A stretch of 64,000 nt of DNA, taken from NCBI RefSeq assembly GCF_024972735.1, contig NZ_CP087723.1:372001-436000 (forward strand). The letters are read 5' to 3'. This stretch comes from Halalkaliarchaeum sp. AArc-CO (GTDB lineage: Archaea; Halobacteriota; Halobacteria; Halobacteriales; Haloferacaceae). The notes under the pieces are model-generated. The model was not told the DNA's origin and did no database searches. It saw nothing but the letters and a program-made list of their open reading frames with translations. Made by a program: the position numbers and the translations under genes. Below are positions 47,035 through 54,485 of the stretch, one piece after another (the stretch's first letter is position 1; each line of letters opens with the position of its first letter).

Positions 47035-47635
47035 GGACGGACCCCCAGTGGACCTGTCGGACGCGGACCGTACCGTCGGTCGCGTGCCAATCCAGCTCGT
47101 CTGCGTCTGTGCCGAGTCCGAGGCCGACTCCGACGTCAGCGTCCGATCCCGTGCCAGCGTCCGATCCCGCGTCGGCGTCCGATCCCGCGTCGGCGCCCGA
47201 TCCCGCGTCGGCGCCCGATCCCGCCCCGACGTCCGATCCAGTGCCGGCACCCGATCCAGTGCCGGCGTCGATCGCCGCCTGCTGGAACGCCGCCGGGCTC
47301 TCGAAGGTGTCCGTCGGTGGTTTCCCCTCGAGCACGCTCCGGAGGGGCCCCTCCGTCGCGGGTGTAACCGGCCCGAACGCGAACGTCGCGGTCGTTTCTC
47401 CACCCTCCCCGGCCAACCGGAGGCCGTTCGGATGGACGGCGATCCGGTCGGCCTCGACGGCGTGGGTGGCGCTTCCGGGGGTGGATCCGGCGGCGACCTC
47501 GTCGACGGTTTCGGCGACGCCGGAAGCGTCCGGCGGCGGCGCGGTCGGAAACGTCGACGCGAGACCGAAGACGACGACGCTCGCGGCGGCCACGCCGATC
47601 CAGACGTACCAGGCGTCGATCGGGAGTTCGAACAT
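47015..47635 (-). CDS. Single-anchor secreted protein with Gly/Ser/Ala/Asp repeats (DUF7283-type)
   Basis: The 206-aa first gene of the operon starts MFELPIDAWYVWIGVAAASVVVFGLASTF, an N-terminal anchor, then a small domain (VHPNGLRLAGEGGETTATFAFGPVTP). A tandem GADAGSDADAG-like linker follows (about 122-165), and the protein ends VHWGSVRVTLVG. The linker's repeated codons show in the DNA as direct repeats at about 47135-47260. It resembles what I recall as DUF7283. The divergent DtxR gene shares its promoter region. Confidence 0.75.
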   Translation of the reverse strand: MFELPIDAWYVWIGVAAASVVVFGLASTFPTAPPPDASGVAETVDEVAAGSTPGSATHAVEADRIAVHPNGLRLAGEGGETTATFAFGPVTPATEGPLRSVLEGKPPTDTFESPAAFQQAAIDAGTGSGAGTGSDVGAGSGADAGSGADAGSDADAGSDAGTGSDADVGVGLGLGTDADELDWHATDGTVRVRQVHWGSVRVTLVG

Positions 47636-47746
47636 GGGAGGGCGTGGTCCCGGTTTCGCACTTAAACGCTCGGGGGAGCGACGGACGCGGAGCAGGAAAA
47701 ACCCCGTAGCTATTTGGGGAGGCGGGCGTACGAACGACCGAAAACG

Positions 47747-48415
47747 ATGATGCTCAGCGACGTGATGGAGGACTATCTCAAGGCGATCTACGTTCTCGAA
47801 CGGGAGGGGGGAACACCGGTCTCGACCTCCGCGATCGCTGAGCATCTCGACAAGACGCCCCCGACGGTGACGAGCATGCTCGAGAAGCTGGCAGAGCGGG
47901 GGCTGGTCGAGCGGGAGAAGTACAAGGGGGTGGAGCTGACCGACGAGGGCCGGACGGTCGCGCTGGAGGTGATCCGTCACCACCGGTTGCTGGAGACGTA
48001 CCTCACCGAACACCTCGATTACGACTGGAGCGACGTGCACGACGAGGCCGACCGGCTGGAGCATCACATCTCCGAGGAGTTCGAGCGCCGGGTGGCGGAG
48101 CTGCTCGACGAGCCCACGGTCGATCCGCACGGCGATCCGATCCCCGGCGTCGACCTCGAACCCGTCCCCGACGACGAGTCGGTGAGCCTCTCGGAGCTCG
48201 AGACGGGTGAGACGGGCGTCGTGAGTCGCGTCAGCGACAGGAACGACGAGGAGCTTTCGTATCTCGCCGAGGCCGGGATCAAACCCGGAACCGAGCTGAC
48301 GGTCGTCGACGTCGCCCCGTTCGGGATGGTTACGGTCCGGACGGATCAGGGCGAGCAGTCGCTACCGGAGGAAGTGGCCCGATCGATCCGGGTGCGGCGT
48401 CGCGACGGCGGATGA
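47747..48415 (+). CDS. DtxR/SirR family metal-dependent repressor
   Basis: The 222-aa regulator has the N-terminal winged helix MLSDVMEDYLKAIYVLEREG with VSTSAIAEHLDKTPPTVTSMLEKLAERGLVE. A dimerisation and metal domain follows with HHRLLETYLTEHLDYDW, DEADRLEHHISEEFERR and HGDPIPG. A FeoA-like SH3 domain ends the protein (about 145-218, LETGETGVVSRVSDRNDEELSYLAEAGIKPG). Such proteins repress iron or manganese uptake genes when metal-loaded. Two start codons follow one another (ATGATG). Confidence 0.92.
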   Translation: MMLSDVMEDYLKAIYVLEREGGTPVSTSAIAEHLDKTPPTVTSMLEKLAERGLVEREKYKGVELTDEGRTVALEVIRHHRLLETYLTEHLDYDWSDVHDEADRLEHHISEEFERRVAELLDEPTVDPHGDPIPGVDLEPVPDDESVSLSELETGETGVVSRVSDRNDEELSYLAEAGIKPGTELTVVDVAPFGMVTVRTDQGEQSLPEEVARSIRVRRRDGG

Positions 48416-48441
48416 GATAACAAGGCTCGGAACGAAGCGAC

Positions 48442-48458
48442 GAACACCTTAAAAAGGA
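48442..48458 (+). promoter_or_regulatory. TATA-like box before the 43-bp repeats
   Basis: The sequence ccttaaaaagg (48448-48458) faces the 43-bp tandem array, which ends at T-runs around 48691-48716. Together they look like the promoter and terminator of a possible repeat transcript. Confidence 0.35.
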
Positions 48459-48487
48459 GGGGGAGAGCGACGAGTCGAAGTGTCACA

Positions 48488-48690
48488 CCGATGGCGAGGG
48501 CCCAAACGGTGCAAGACGACCCGTATCGAACCGATGGCGAGGGCCGAAGCGGTGTAAGACGACCCGTATCGAACCGATGGCGAGGGCCGAAGCGGTGTAA
48601 GACGACCCGTATCGAACCGATGGCGAGGGCCGAAGCGGTGTAAGACGGCCCGTATCGAACCGATGGCGAGGGCCGAAGGCCCGAGCCATC
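48488..48690 (+). repeat. 43-bp tandem repeat array (about 4.5 copies)
   Basis: The unit starts at the phrase atggcgagggcc, found at 48491, 48534, 48577, 48620 and 48663, exactly 43 bases apart. The middle copies are identical or differ by one base. 43 is not a multiple of three, and any ORFs through it on either strand are open in more than one frame, so it is non-coding. It lies between the DtxR and HD genes. Confidence 0.9.
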
Positions 48691-48716
48691 GGCTTTTTTG
48701 GTCCAGCTTTTTTAAG
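48691..48716 (+). terminator. Poly-T terminators after the 43-bp array
   Basis: The last repeat unit reads into ggcccgagccatcggc followed by tttttt, and a second tttttt run comes 18 bases later. The T-runs follow GC-rich sequence and fit archaeal termination. Confidence 0.5.
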
Positions 48717-48829
48717 GAGTGGTGTGCGACCGGAGGGAGCACACCCGACGCAAAAAAAGGTGGGTCGTAACGACTAAGAACGAAACACGCTTTCATGTCG
48801 GTAATGAACGAAAACGTCTCGCCATTTCG

Positions 48830-48837
48830 GGAGGTGA
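48830..48837 (+). promoter_or_regulatory. Shine-Dalgarno site of the HD-domain gene
   Basis: ggaggtga lies four to five bases before the GTG at 48842 and is complementary to the 16S 3' end. It indicates a leadered message and fixes the start. Confidence 0.7.
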
Positions 48838-48841
48838 TACT

Positions 48842-49531
48842 GTGGGCGTCGAAATAAAGGAGTCAGGGGTCTCCGAGGAGGAGTTCGCGCGGATGAAGCG
48901 GTTCGTCCGCGATTATCTCACCGCAAGCGTCGAAAGCGAGGACGACGGCGGTCGGATGCGGTGGTACCCCTGGCACTCCGCCGAATACCGGTTCAACCAC
49001 ATCCTGAACGTGGTCGAACTGGGCGCGCAGATCGCCAGCAAGGAGGGCGCCGACGTCGACACCGTTCGCGTGGCGGCGCTGTTTCACGACATCTCCAAAC
49101 TGGAGGCCGACCAGGACGAACACGCCGAGGAGGGGGCCCGCGTCGCCCGGGAGTACCTCACCGCGCACGGGGAGTTCCCCGAGTCGTTCGTCGAATCGGT
49201 CTGTCAGGCCGTCGAGGACCACTCCTACCAGGGTCCCCTGTCGGACGTCTCCCTCGAGACGCAGTGTCTCATCGAGGCGGACATCCTCGACAAGGTGGGC
49301 GCCAACGGCACCGCCCTGATGCTGTTGCGGATGGGCTACGAGGCCCGGTCGCACATGGACGCGGCGACGATGGTCGAGCGCGTGCTCGAACGCGGCCGGG
49401 AACACACCGCCCGCCTCGAGTCGGACACCGCCCGATCGATGGCCCACCAGCGCCTCAAGCGGGTGAAGTGGTTCCGCGAGTGGCTCGAAGCCGAAGTCAC
49501 CGAGATGACCGCCGAAGACTCGATGCTGTGA
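48842..49531 (+). CDS. HD-domain phosphohydrolase
   Basis: The 229-aa protein has the HD pattern FNHILNVVELGAQIA, then RVAALFHDISKLEADQDEHAEEGARVAREYL (catalytic HD with D downstream) and AVEDHSYQG. ECL-like metal positions follow in IEADILDKVGANG. It may hydrolyse nucleotides or dinucleotides; the substrate is unknown. The GTG at 48842 is preceded 5-7 bases by ggaggtgat, a strong Shine-Dalgarno sequence and rare among the leaderless genes here, which decides this start. Confidence 0.85.
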   Translation: MGVEIKESGVSEEEFARMKRFVRDYLTASVESEDDGGRMRWYPWHSAEYRFNHILNVVELGAQIASKEGADVDTVRVAALFHDISKLEADQDEHAEEGARVAREYLTAHGEFPESFVESVCQAVEDHSYQGPLSDVSLETQCLIEADILDKVGANGTALMLLRMGYEARSHMDAATMVERVLERGREHTARLESDTARSMAHQRLKRVKWFREWLEAEVTEMTAEDSML

Positions 49532-49560
49532 TCGGTCGACGCTCGGGAGAACGGCACTCA

Positions 49561-49690
49561 CCCAATTCAAGGCGGAGGTCCCATCCTCAACGAGCGCAGG
49601 GGTTGCGATGGTCAATCGGAAGCACAAGCGAGTAGCGCGGGGAGGATGTCAACGCTACCAAACAATCGCCTACCAAGAGCGTACTTGAGT
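49561..49690 (+). pseudogene. Probable tail of an IS1341-type tnpB element
   Basis: One frame reads QFKAEVPSSTSAGV, then KHKRVARGGCQ. This looks like the C-terminal tail that I recall for many haloarchaeal TnpB genes, followed by the rightmost non-coding end. No upstream TnpB domain is present, so only a remnant is left. The assignment rests on memory of related elements and is uncertain. Confidence 0.4.
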
Positions 49691-49711
49691 GAGAGCCAGC
49701 TCTGGACATGA

Positions 49712-49743
49712 GTAGTACTTATACTACAGTAATACATATAATA
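49712..49743 (+). promoter_or_regulatory. Promoter and operator of the VapBC pair
   Basis: The perfect inverted repeat GTAGTA-ctta-TACTAC (49712-49727) is followed by an AT-rich TATA region (acatataata, 49734-49743) just ahead of the ATG at 49748. This fits an autoregulated antitoxin promoter. Confidence 0.55.
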
Positions 49744-49747
49744 CGCT

Positions 49748-50005
49748 ATGGGAACTGTCAGTTTCCGTGTCCCCGACGAGGTAAAAGAACGCATGGAAGA
49801 ACACGACGAGGTAAACTGGAGTGCAGTACTCCGTGACCACATCGAGGAGGAACTACACAGTCTGGAATCGCGGAACATCGCCCACGCAGTTGCGACCAGC
49901 GAGCGACTGAGCAGTGCCATCGACGCCGACGAGGTGGCGACGGCGAACACGGCAGAACAGATTCGTGAGTTCCGTGATGCGCGATATGGCGAGGGGCAAC
50001 CCTGA
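49748..50005 (+). CDS. vapB: VapB-like antitoxin
   Basis: The 85-aa protein begins MGTVSFRVPDEVKERMEEHDEVNWSAVLRDHIEEEL, a ribbon-helix-helix DNA-binding N-terminus of CopG/VapB type. The C-terminal half would wrap the toxin. The ORF stop overlaps the toxin ATG (TGATGG). It probably represses its own promoter through the GTAGTA inverted repeat upstream. Confidence 0.9.
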   Translation: MGTVSFRVPDEVKERMEEHDEVNWSAVLRDHIEEELHSLESRNIAHAVATSERLSSAIDADEVATANTAEQIREFRDARYGEGQP

Positions 50006-50424
50006 TGGCTGACGTCGTCGTCGACACCAGCACTGTTGTCAAGTGGTACATTCCAGAGCAGCATCACGAACAGGCCCGGGCACTTCGTGACGATTTCCTC
50101 AACGGCAAACACGACCTGTGCACACCGGCTCTCATGCCCTTCGAGGCGGTCAATGCACTCACTTACAGCGGCCACTACGATGGCGAGCGACTCCACGAGG
50201 CCGCAAACTCTCTCGACAACTACGGTATCGAACTCGTCTCGTTCGGGTCAGTCGGCCCCATCGCGGAGATCACGAACACTGTTGACATCACGGCCTACGA
50301 CGCTGCCTACGTGGCACTCGCCGTCGAACGGGATGCGATAGCCTACACCGCCGATGGAAACCTGTTGCAGGATTTAGACGGGAGCGAGTATGCGGACACG
50401 GTTGCCCACATCCAGACCTACTGA
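50005..50424 (+). CDS. vapC: VapC-like PIN-domain toxin
   Basis: The 139-aa PIN protein starts MADVVVDTSTVVKWYIPEQHHEQA, with the first catalytic aspartate in VVDTS. The others are in PFEAVNALTYSG, TAYDAAYVALAVERD and YTADGNLL. All four acidic positions appear kept, so it is likely an active ribonuclease. It is translationally coupled to the antitoxin. Confidence 0.92.
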   Translation: MADVVVDTSTVVKWYIPEQHHEQARALRDDFLNGKHDLCTPALMPFEAVNALTYSGHYDGERLHEAANSLDNYGIELVSFGSVGPIAEITNTVDITAYDAAYVALAVERDAIAYTADGNLLQDLDGSEYADTVAHIQTY

Positions 50425-50441
50425 GCAATGAGTTGTGCTTA

Positions 50442-51440
50442 TCACATCGTCTCCAGCACGCCTAGCACGCGCTCTTCGGCATCGCGTCCGGGGTCGTGTT
50501 CGCTGCCGTCCCGGTCGGAGTCGCGGTGCTCTTCGACGGTGCGTTCCATCGCCTCCCGGAGCGGCGTCGACTCCCAGCCCAGGGCCGCCAGCTTGCAGGT
50601 GTCGAGCACGTGGGGGTACTCCCGGTAGAGCACGTAGTCGTCGGGCTCGAGGTCGCCGGCGGCGAGTTCGCGGCCGTCGGCGGCGACGATCTCGATCTCC
50701 CGGTCCATGACGTCGGCGATCAGCTCGACCATCTCCCGGAGGGTGACCAGCCGGCGGTCGCCGACGTTGTACGCCTCGCCGGGGTCGCCACGTTCGGCGA
50801 CGAGTCGGAGCGCGCGGGCGACGTCCTCGACGTAGGCCCGGTGCCAGACGTTGTCGCCGTCGCCCGGGAGCAACACCCGGTCGTAGGTCGCCACGCGGTC
50901 GAGCCAGAAGTCGAGCCGTTCGGTGTAGTCGTACGGGCCGTAGACGATACAGGGCCGGACCGACATCGCGTTGACCCCCCGCTTTGCGGCCTCGAAGACG
51001 ATCCGGTCGCCCTCGGCCTTTCGGTTGCCGTACGTCTCGGCCGACCCGTCGGTGGCCTGTTCGTCGCTGCAGGGACACAGCGGCGTCTCGCCCTCGCGTT
51101 TCGGGATCTCTTCGCGTCCGTAGGCGGAGCCCGAGGAGATGTAGACGTAGCCGTCCACGTCCGCGAAGACCTCGACGGCCGCCTCGACGTCGGCGGGGTA
51201 GTAGGCGACGCAGTCGACGACGACGTCCGGGTCGGCGGCGTCCCTGGCGTCCCGGAGGGCGTCCCGGTCGGTTCGATCGCCCGTGACGTGGGTGACGTCA
51301 TCGGCGTCGGCAAACGGGTTCTCGTGGGTCCCGCGGTTGAGCATGTACACCTCGTAGCCGGCCTCGCGGAACTCCGTGACCGTGTGGCGGCCGATAAAGC
51401 GCGTGCCGCCGATGACGAGTGCAGTCGGTGTCCGTGTCAT
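50442..51440 (-). CDS. NAD-dependent epimerase/dehydratase (extended SDR)
   Basis: The 332-aa protein has the Rossmann motif LVIGGTRFIGRHTVTEF, then DVVVDCVAYYPAD, the catalytic SSG-YGREE region and TYGNRKAEGD, and MSVRPCIVYGPYDY. It resembles RNA-associated NAD-binding or UDP-glucose-4-epimerase-like proteins (GGTRFIGR is typical of the CSP41-like group). The end is charged (EEHRDSDRDGSEHDPG). The substrate is unknown. The ATG at 51440 is chosen since upstream codons do not fit. Confidence 0.85.
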   Translation of the reverse strand: MTRTPTALVIGGTRFIGRHTVTEFREAGYEVYMLNRGTHENPFADADDVTHVTGDRTDRDALRDARDAADPDVVVDCVAYYPADVEAAVEVFADVDGYVYISSGSAYGREEIPKREGETPLCPCSDEQATDGSAETYGNRKAEGDRIVFEAAKRGVNAMSVRPCIVYGPYDYTERLDFWLDRVATYDRVLLPGDGDNVWHRAYVEDVARALRLVAERGDPGEAYNVGDRRLVTLREMVELIADVMDREIEIVAADGRELAAGDLEPDDYVLYREYPHVLDTCKLAALGWESTPLREAMERTVEEHRDSDRDGSEHDPGRDAEERVLGVLETM

Positions 51441-51587
51441 ACATCGACCTCGCGTGCGGGAAGAAAAGATCCGGCGGTTCGGCGCCGGGATCACTACTAG
51501 CCACGCTGGAGCCGACGACGTTCTGACCAAGGTACGAAGTCGGCGTACTTCTCTGCTGTGTCGAGAACGGTGCTGCTCGACGACGAA

Positions 51588-52076
51588 CTATCGGGGTGTA
51601 GCACCATCGACAGCGTCGAGATCGGGCTCGTCGAACTCGAGTGCGTCCGCGACGGCATCCGGAAGCTTCGGACGGGGTGCCGATTCGTGGCGCTCGATTT
51701 TTTCAGTTTTGCGCGTGTTTTCGTAGAGAGCGCGTGCGACCGGAAGTCCACGGAGATACTTGTAGTCGTGGAGGACCTCGATGCCCCGCTCCGTGAATCC
51801 GTAGAACTGGGAGGGGAGATCACGTTTCCCCTCACTTGGGTCGTACGTGTAGCGTGCGAGGAGTCCGGCGTCGATCAGCGTCTCCAACTGGTCTTTGATG
51901 GCCGCCTGACTCTTCCCCGTCATATACTCGAGTTCGGCGAGCGACATCAGATGGGCGGGGTGGCCCAGCAGCTCCTGGATGATGAGATGACGCGTATCCT
52001 GGGACAGCAGCTTGAACAGCCGCTGCTGTTCCGCGAACGGCCCTGCATCGGCCGCGCCAGTGTCGGTTTCGCTCAT
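51588..52076 (-). CDS. ArsR-type winged-helix transcription regulator
   Basis: The 162-aa protein has a winged helix in LFKLLSQDTRHLIIQELLGHPAHLMSLAELEYMTGKSQAAIKDQLETLIDAGLLARY, read here in overlapping parts. FYGFTERGIEVLHDYKYLRG follows as the wing and dimer helix. Its layout matches the regulator at 60288. It is divergent from the unnamed gene at 52192 and may control it. Confidence 0.82.
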   Translation of the reverse strand: MSETDTGAADAGPFAEQQRLFKLLSQDTRHLIIQELLGHPAHLMSLAELEYMTGKSQAAIKDQLETLIDAGLLARYTYDPSEGKRDLPSQFYGFTERGIEVLHDYKYLRGLPVARALYENTRKTEKIERHESAPRPKLPDAVADALEFDEPDLDAVDGATPR

Positions 52077-52191
52077 ACGTGCTGGTACGAGGGAGGGCGC
52101 TATAACAGTTAGGGTTGTCCAAGTTGGTTAAATAAGGAAAAACCAAAGTGATTCAGAAGGGATAAGGTGGTGTGGTTTGAATCGGCAGCTA

Positions 52192-52992
52192 ATGACCGAC
52201 CCAGGCTCGCCGCCGAAAGCTGGAGAGATTATGGCCGTTGTTCACGAGGCCGTCGGGGGCATCGAACTTGACCCTGCAGAGAAACGGGAAATCTGGCGGT
52301 TCACCCAACGTGAATTGCCGTATCTCTGGAGTCAGCGGACATCGTATTTCATCCTGGGGAGCTATCGCGACCCCTATCTCCGCCGGCTTCGCGCCGTCCA
52401 AAACGAACTCACGAAGCAGCTCGGTGCCTATCCGTTCATCATGGGTGATCTCCTCGAACTCCCGACTGACCGGCTCAATACGTTCGATATCACGTTTTCG
52501 TTGCTCGCGACATACAGCGACTACATCGTCGGCGTCTTCGAGAAGGAGAGTGGTGGGGAGGCGCCCGAGTTGGGCGAGATCGATGACCCCCCGTATTTCG
52601 GCAAGTCGTACGTGTTCCCGCGTGATTACGCGTGGGTGACTGACGCGAACCTTGACTCGAAACAGCACGTCATTCAGGCCGCTCTCGAGATCGCGTTCGC
52701 AGACGATTTGTCGGCGGATGAAGTCCAAGCAAACGTCGAGTCGCTCATTGATCGCGCACAGGAGAGCGGTCTTACTATCGACGAACAGGAAGTCTGGGGT
52801 GTGATCGACGACCGGACAACTGAGGGCGAAGAGCCAGCAACGTACAGCTGGGTCCATCTCAACAAATTCCGCAAATTCGAACTCCACGATCGGTGCTTCC
52901 CGTGGACGACAGAGGACGAACTTCGAACTGTGGTTGAGGAACTCCCGTCCCCGACACCGCGTCCGGAGTGGGAAGAGAGAGAGGAACAGTGA
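52192..52992 (+). CDS. Unnamed haloarchaeal protein, possible deoxyribosyltransferase-like fold
   Basis: I do not recognise this 266-aa protein by name. After a charged N-terminal helix it reads SYFILGSYRDPYLRRLRAVQNELTKQLGAYPFIMGDLLELPT and FDITFSLLATYSDYIVGVFEKESGG. A start strand with glycine and arginine, a helix, and a second acidic strand recall nucleoside deoxyribosyltransferase/TIR-like folds. The C-terminal half ends SWVHLNKFRKFELHDRCFPWT. The ATG at 52192 is chosen over a TTG at 52177. It sits at the edge of the accessory zone. Confidence 0.6.
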   Translation: MTDPGSPPKAGEIMAVVHEAVGGIELDPAEKREIWRFTQRELPYLWSQRTSYFILGSYRDPYLRRLRAVQNELTKQLGAYPFIMGDLLELPTDRLNTFDITFSLLATYSDYIVGVFEKESGGEAPELGEIDDPPYFGKSYVFPRDYAWVTDANLDSKQHVIQAALEIAFADDLSADEVQANVESLIDRAQESGLTIDEQEVWGVIDDRTTEGEEPATYSWVHLNKFRKFELHDRCFPWTTEDELRTVVEELPSPTPRPEWEEREEQ

Positions 52993-53281
52993 ATTTCGTC
53001 GGCGAGAAACGACAGACTCACGGAGAGACCGTTTCGGGGGGATCGATCGCCCTCTCGGCGACTCGGTCCATCGCATTGCGGTGTCGGTCCCCCACTGCGG
53101 CCATCTCGACGATCTGGCGCACAGGGATGCGTTCCGGTCGTCTCGTCCCCCGTGTTTTTGCCCCATCGAGAGCCAACCATCTCGTCGAGAATCATCGGTT
53201 GTCCGCCTACGATATCGCGACCGGAATCCTGTCGGCTATCGAGGCCGTTCCGGACCGATCCTCCCTTGATTGGGAACGACG
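52993..53281. other. Gene-poor gap before the TumE-like toxin
   Basis: Open frames exist on both strands, including one that ends VENHRLSAYDIATGILSAIEAVPDRSS and might be the trace of a lost gene. None has a start, composition or family that I can support. Confidence 0.4.
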
Positions 53282-53332
53282 CTATTGGTTTGCCCACCAA
53301 TAGACTTATTCTATTGGTCTGTGTACCAATGG
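53282..53332 (+). promoter_or_regulatory. Four-box operator of the TumE/TumA-like pair
   Basis: Four 8-bp boxes alternate in orientation: CTATTGGT (53282), ACCAATAG (53296), CTATTGGT (53311) and ACCAATGG (53325). The spacers are 6, 7 and 6 bases. The first three are exact and the last has one mismatch. The AT-rich segment acttatt between boxes two and three may be the TATA box, so bound protein would block transcription. The last box overlaps the first possible start codon (53329). Confidence 0.7.
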
Positions 53333-53676
53333 TGAGGATGGCTTCGCTGACCGAGGACGACCTCGATGGCGTGAGCGAAGGGAGGAAGTACCCCGACGGA
53401 ACTGTCATACGCGTGTTCTGTATGCGGACGGACCGTGACGCGTACCCGTCTGGATGGGCCTACAAGCTCCACTACGGCGCGACGGAGCCGGACCCACCTC
53501 GCACGCTCGACGATGGGACGATTCGTCGCTATGACAATTCGCACGAAGACACCAACGGGCACGAACTGCACGTCGCACCGGATCCCGACCCGGACACCAT
53601 CACGTTTCCCGGGATGGTCGAACTCTGGGAACGGTTCTGGAACGAGATCCCGAAATCCGAGTTCGAGGTCGAGTGA
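53329..53676 (+). CDS. TumE/DUF6516-like putative toxin
   Basis: The 115-aa protein (105-111 if the second or later ATG is used) has a strand-rich fold: GTVIRVFCMRTDRDAYPSG, YKLHYGATEPDPPRTLDDG, IRRYDNSHEDTNGHELHVAPD and MVELWERFWNEIP. The RYDN-x-H-E/x-x-x-G-H-E-L-H pattern resembles the DUF6516/TumE toxin family. The next gene has the DNA-binding protein usually paired with it. The four-box operator directly upstream supports a toxin-antitoxin unit. Confidence 0.7.
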   Translation: MVRMASLTEDDLDGVSEGRKYPDGTVIRVFCMRTDRDAYPSGWAYKLHYGATEPDPPRTLDDGTIRRYDNSHEDTNGHELHVAPDPDPDTITFPGMVELWERFWNEIPKSEFEVE

Positions 53677-53700
53677 GGCCATCACACCACGGTGATACCC

Positions 53701-54150
53701 ATGAACGACACCACGCCGCCGCTGCACCCGATGGAGCGCGAACAGCTTCGGGCCGAATCGACCCTGGTCGTGACCGTGAAGTCGTCCAGTGAGTTCCACG
53801 ACGACGTCACCGACGGCATCGAGGCGCTCGAACGGGACGACGCGGGGGATACCACGCCGACGCTCTCGTTTACTAGCTACGACGACCTCATGAAGACGCT
53901 GACGCCGCGCGTCCTCGATCTCATCGAAGCCATCCGTCGGGAGGAGCCATCCAGCATCAACGAGACCGCACGGGTCGTCGACCGGGACGTGAAAAACGTC
54001 CACGGGGAACTCGATCGGCTCGCCCAGCTGGGCATCGTCTTCTTCGAGGAGGACGGCCCGCGCAAGCGCCCGGTCGTCTGGTTCGACGAACTCGTCATCA
54101 CCCTTCCGTTCGATCCGGAGGCTGGCGACACGGCCGCTGCTGCGCCATGA
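53701..54150 (+). CDS. HVO_A0114-type DNA-binding protein, putative antitoxin (TumA-like)
   Basis: The 149-aa protein has a winged helix in LTPRVLDLIEAIRREEPSSINETARVVDRDVKNVHGELDRLAQLGIVFFEED, with KRPVVWFDELVITLPF as the wing and tail. This matches the HVO_A0114 group that pairs with DUF6516 toxins. It is 24 bases downstream of the toxin gene. It is the likely binder of the four alternating boxes in front of the toxin gene. The order toxin-then-antitoxin is as expected for this type. Confidence 0.78.
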   Translation: MNDTTPPLHPMEREQLRAESTLVVTVKSSSEFHDDVTDGIEALERDDAGDTTPTLSFTSYDDLMKTLTPRVLDLIEAIRREEPSSINETARVVDRDVKNVHGELDRLAQLGIVFFEEDGPRKRPVVWFDELVITLPFDPEAGDTAAAAP

Positions 54151-54190
54151 AACTCGAGTTCCACAGATCTCGTGATCTTCGGTGTGAATG

Positions 54191-54358
54191 TGTTACCGGA
54201 GTAACCGGATAATGGATCCGCTGATGAGTTGCGGTTCGATTTGGAGGAGTGTAGCTGCGTCTTCGAATACTGGGTCGTCTACCGCGTTTGCAAATTGCTC
54301 AACGTCGGAGTTAGAGACGTATTCCAGTGCGCCGGTCTTCATAGAGATTGCGAGGTGG
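54191..54358 (-). pseudogene. 3' fragment of a gene split by the TnpB element (AbiEii-like)
   Basis: Read on the minus strand, this piece gives IHLAISMKTGALEYVSNSDV then EQFANAVDDPVFEDAATLLQ and IEPQLISGSIIRLLR and a stop. It ends abruptly at the left end of the TnpB element (54361). The piece at 55813-55925 ends at the other side of the element in the same strand. Together they look like one gene cut by insertion, similar in style to a haloarchaeal AbiEii nucleotidyltransferase C-terminus. Confidence 0.55.
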
Positions 54359-54485
54359 ATACCCCGAGGCTTGACCTCGGGGAAGGAAGCCGACACTCGA
54401 TGACACAAACCACGCACGATGGCAAGGCTGACTCCCCCACGCTTGCACAAATATTTTCAAGTATCTACAATTATGCTAATGAAGT

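Noticed and set aside
47035-47661. Upstream extension of the pilin-like gene to 47661
   Set aside because: The added 209 residues are Arg/Ser-rich antisense-frame sequence over the neighbouring gene; the GTG at 47034 gives a sensible anchor.
48449-48796. A 115-residue minus-strand frame over the 43-bp repeats
   Set aside because: The sequence is only the repeat translated in shifting frames, with no start signal or family.
52968-53303. A 111-residue frame ending WERRYWFAHQ
   Set aside because: No start context, no recognisable family, and the N-terminal part overlaps the preceding gene's end; at most a decayed trace.
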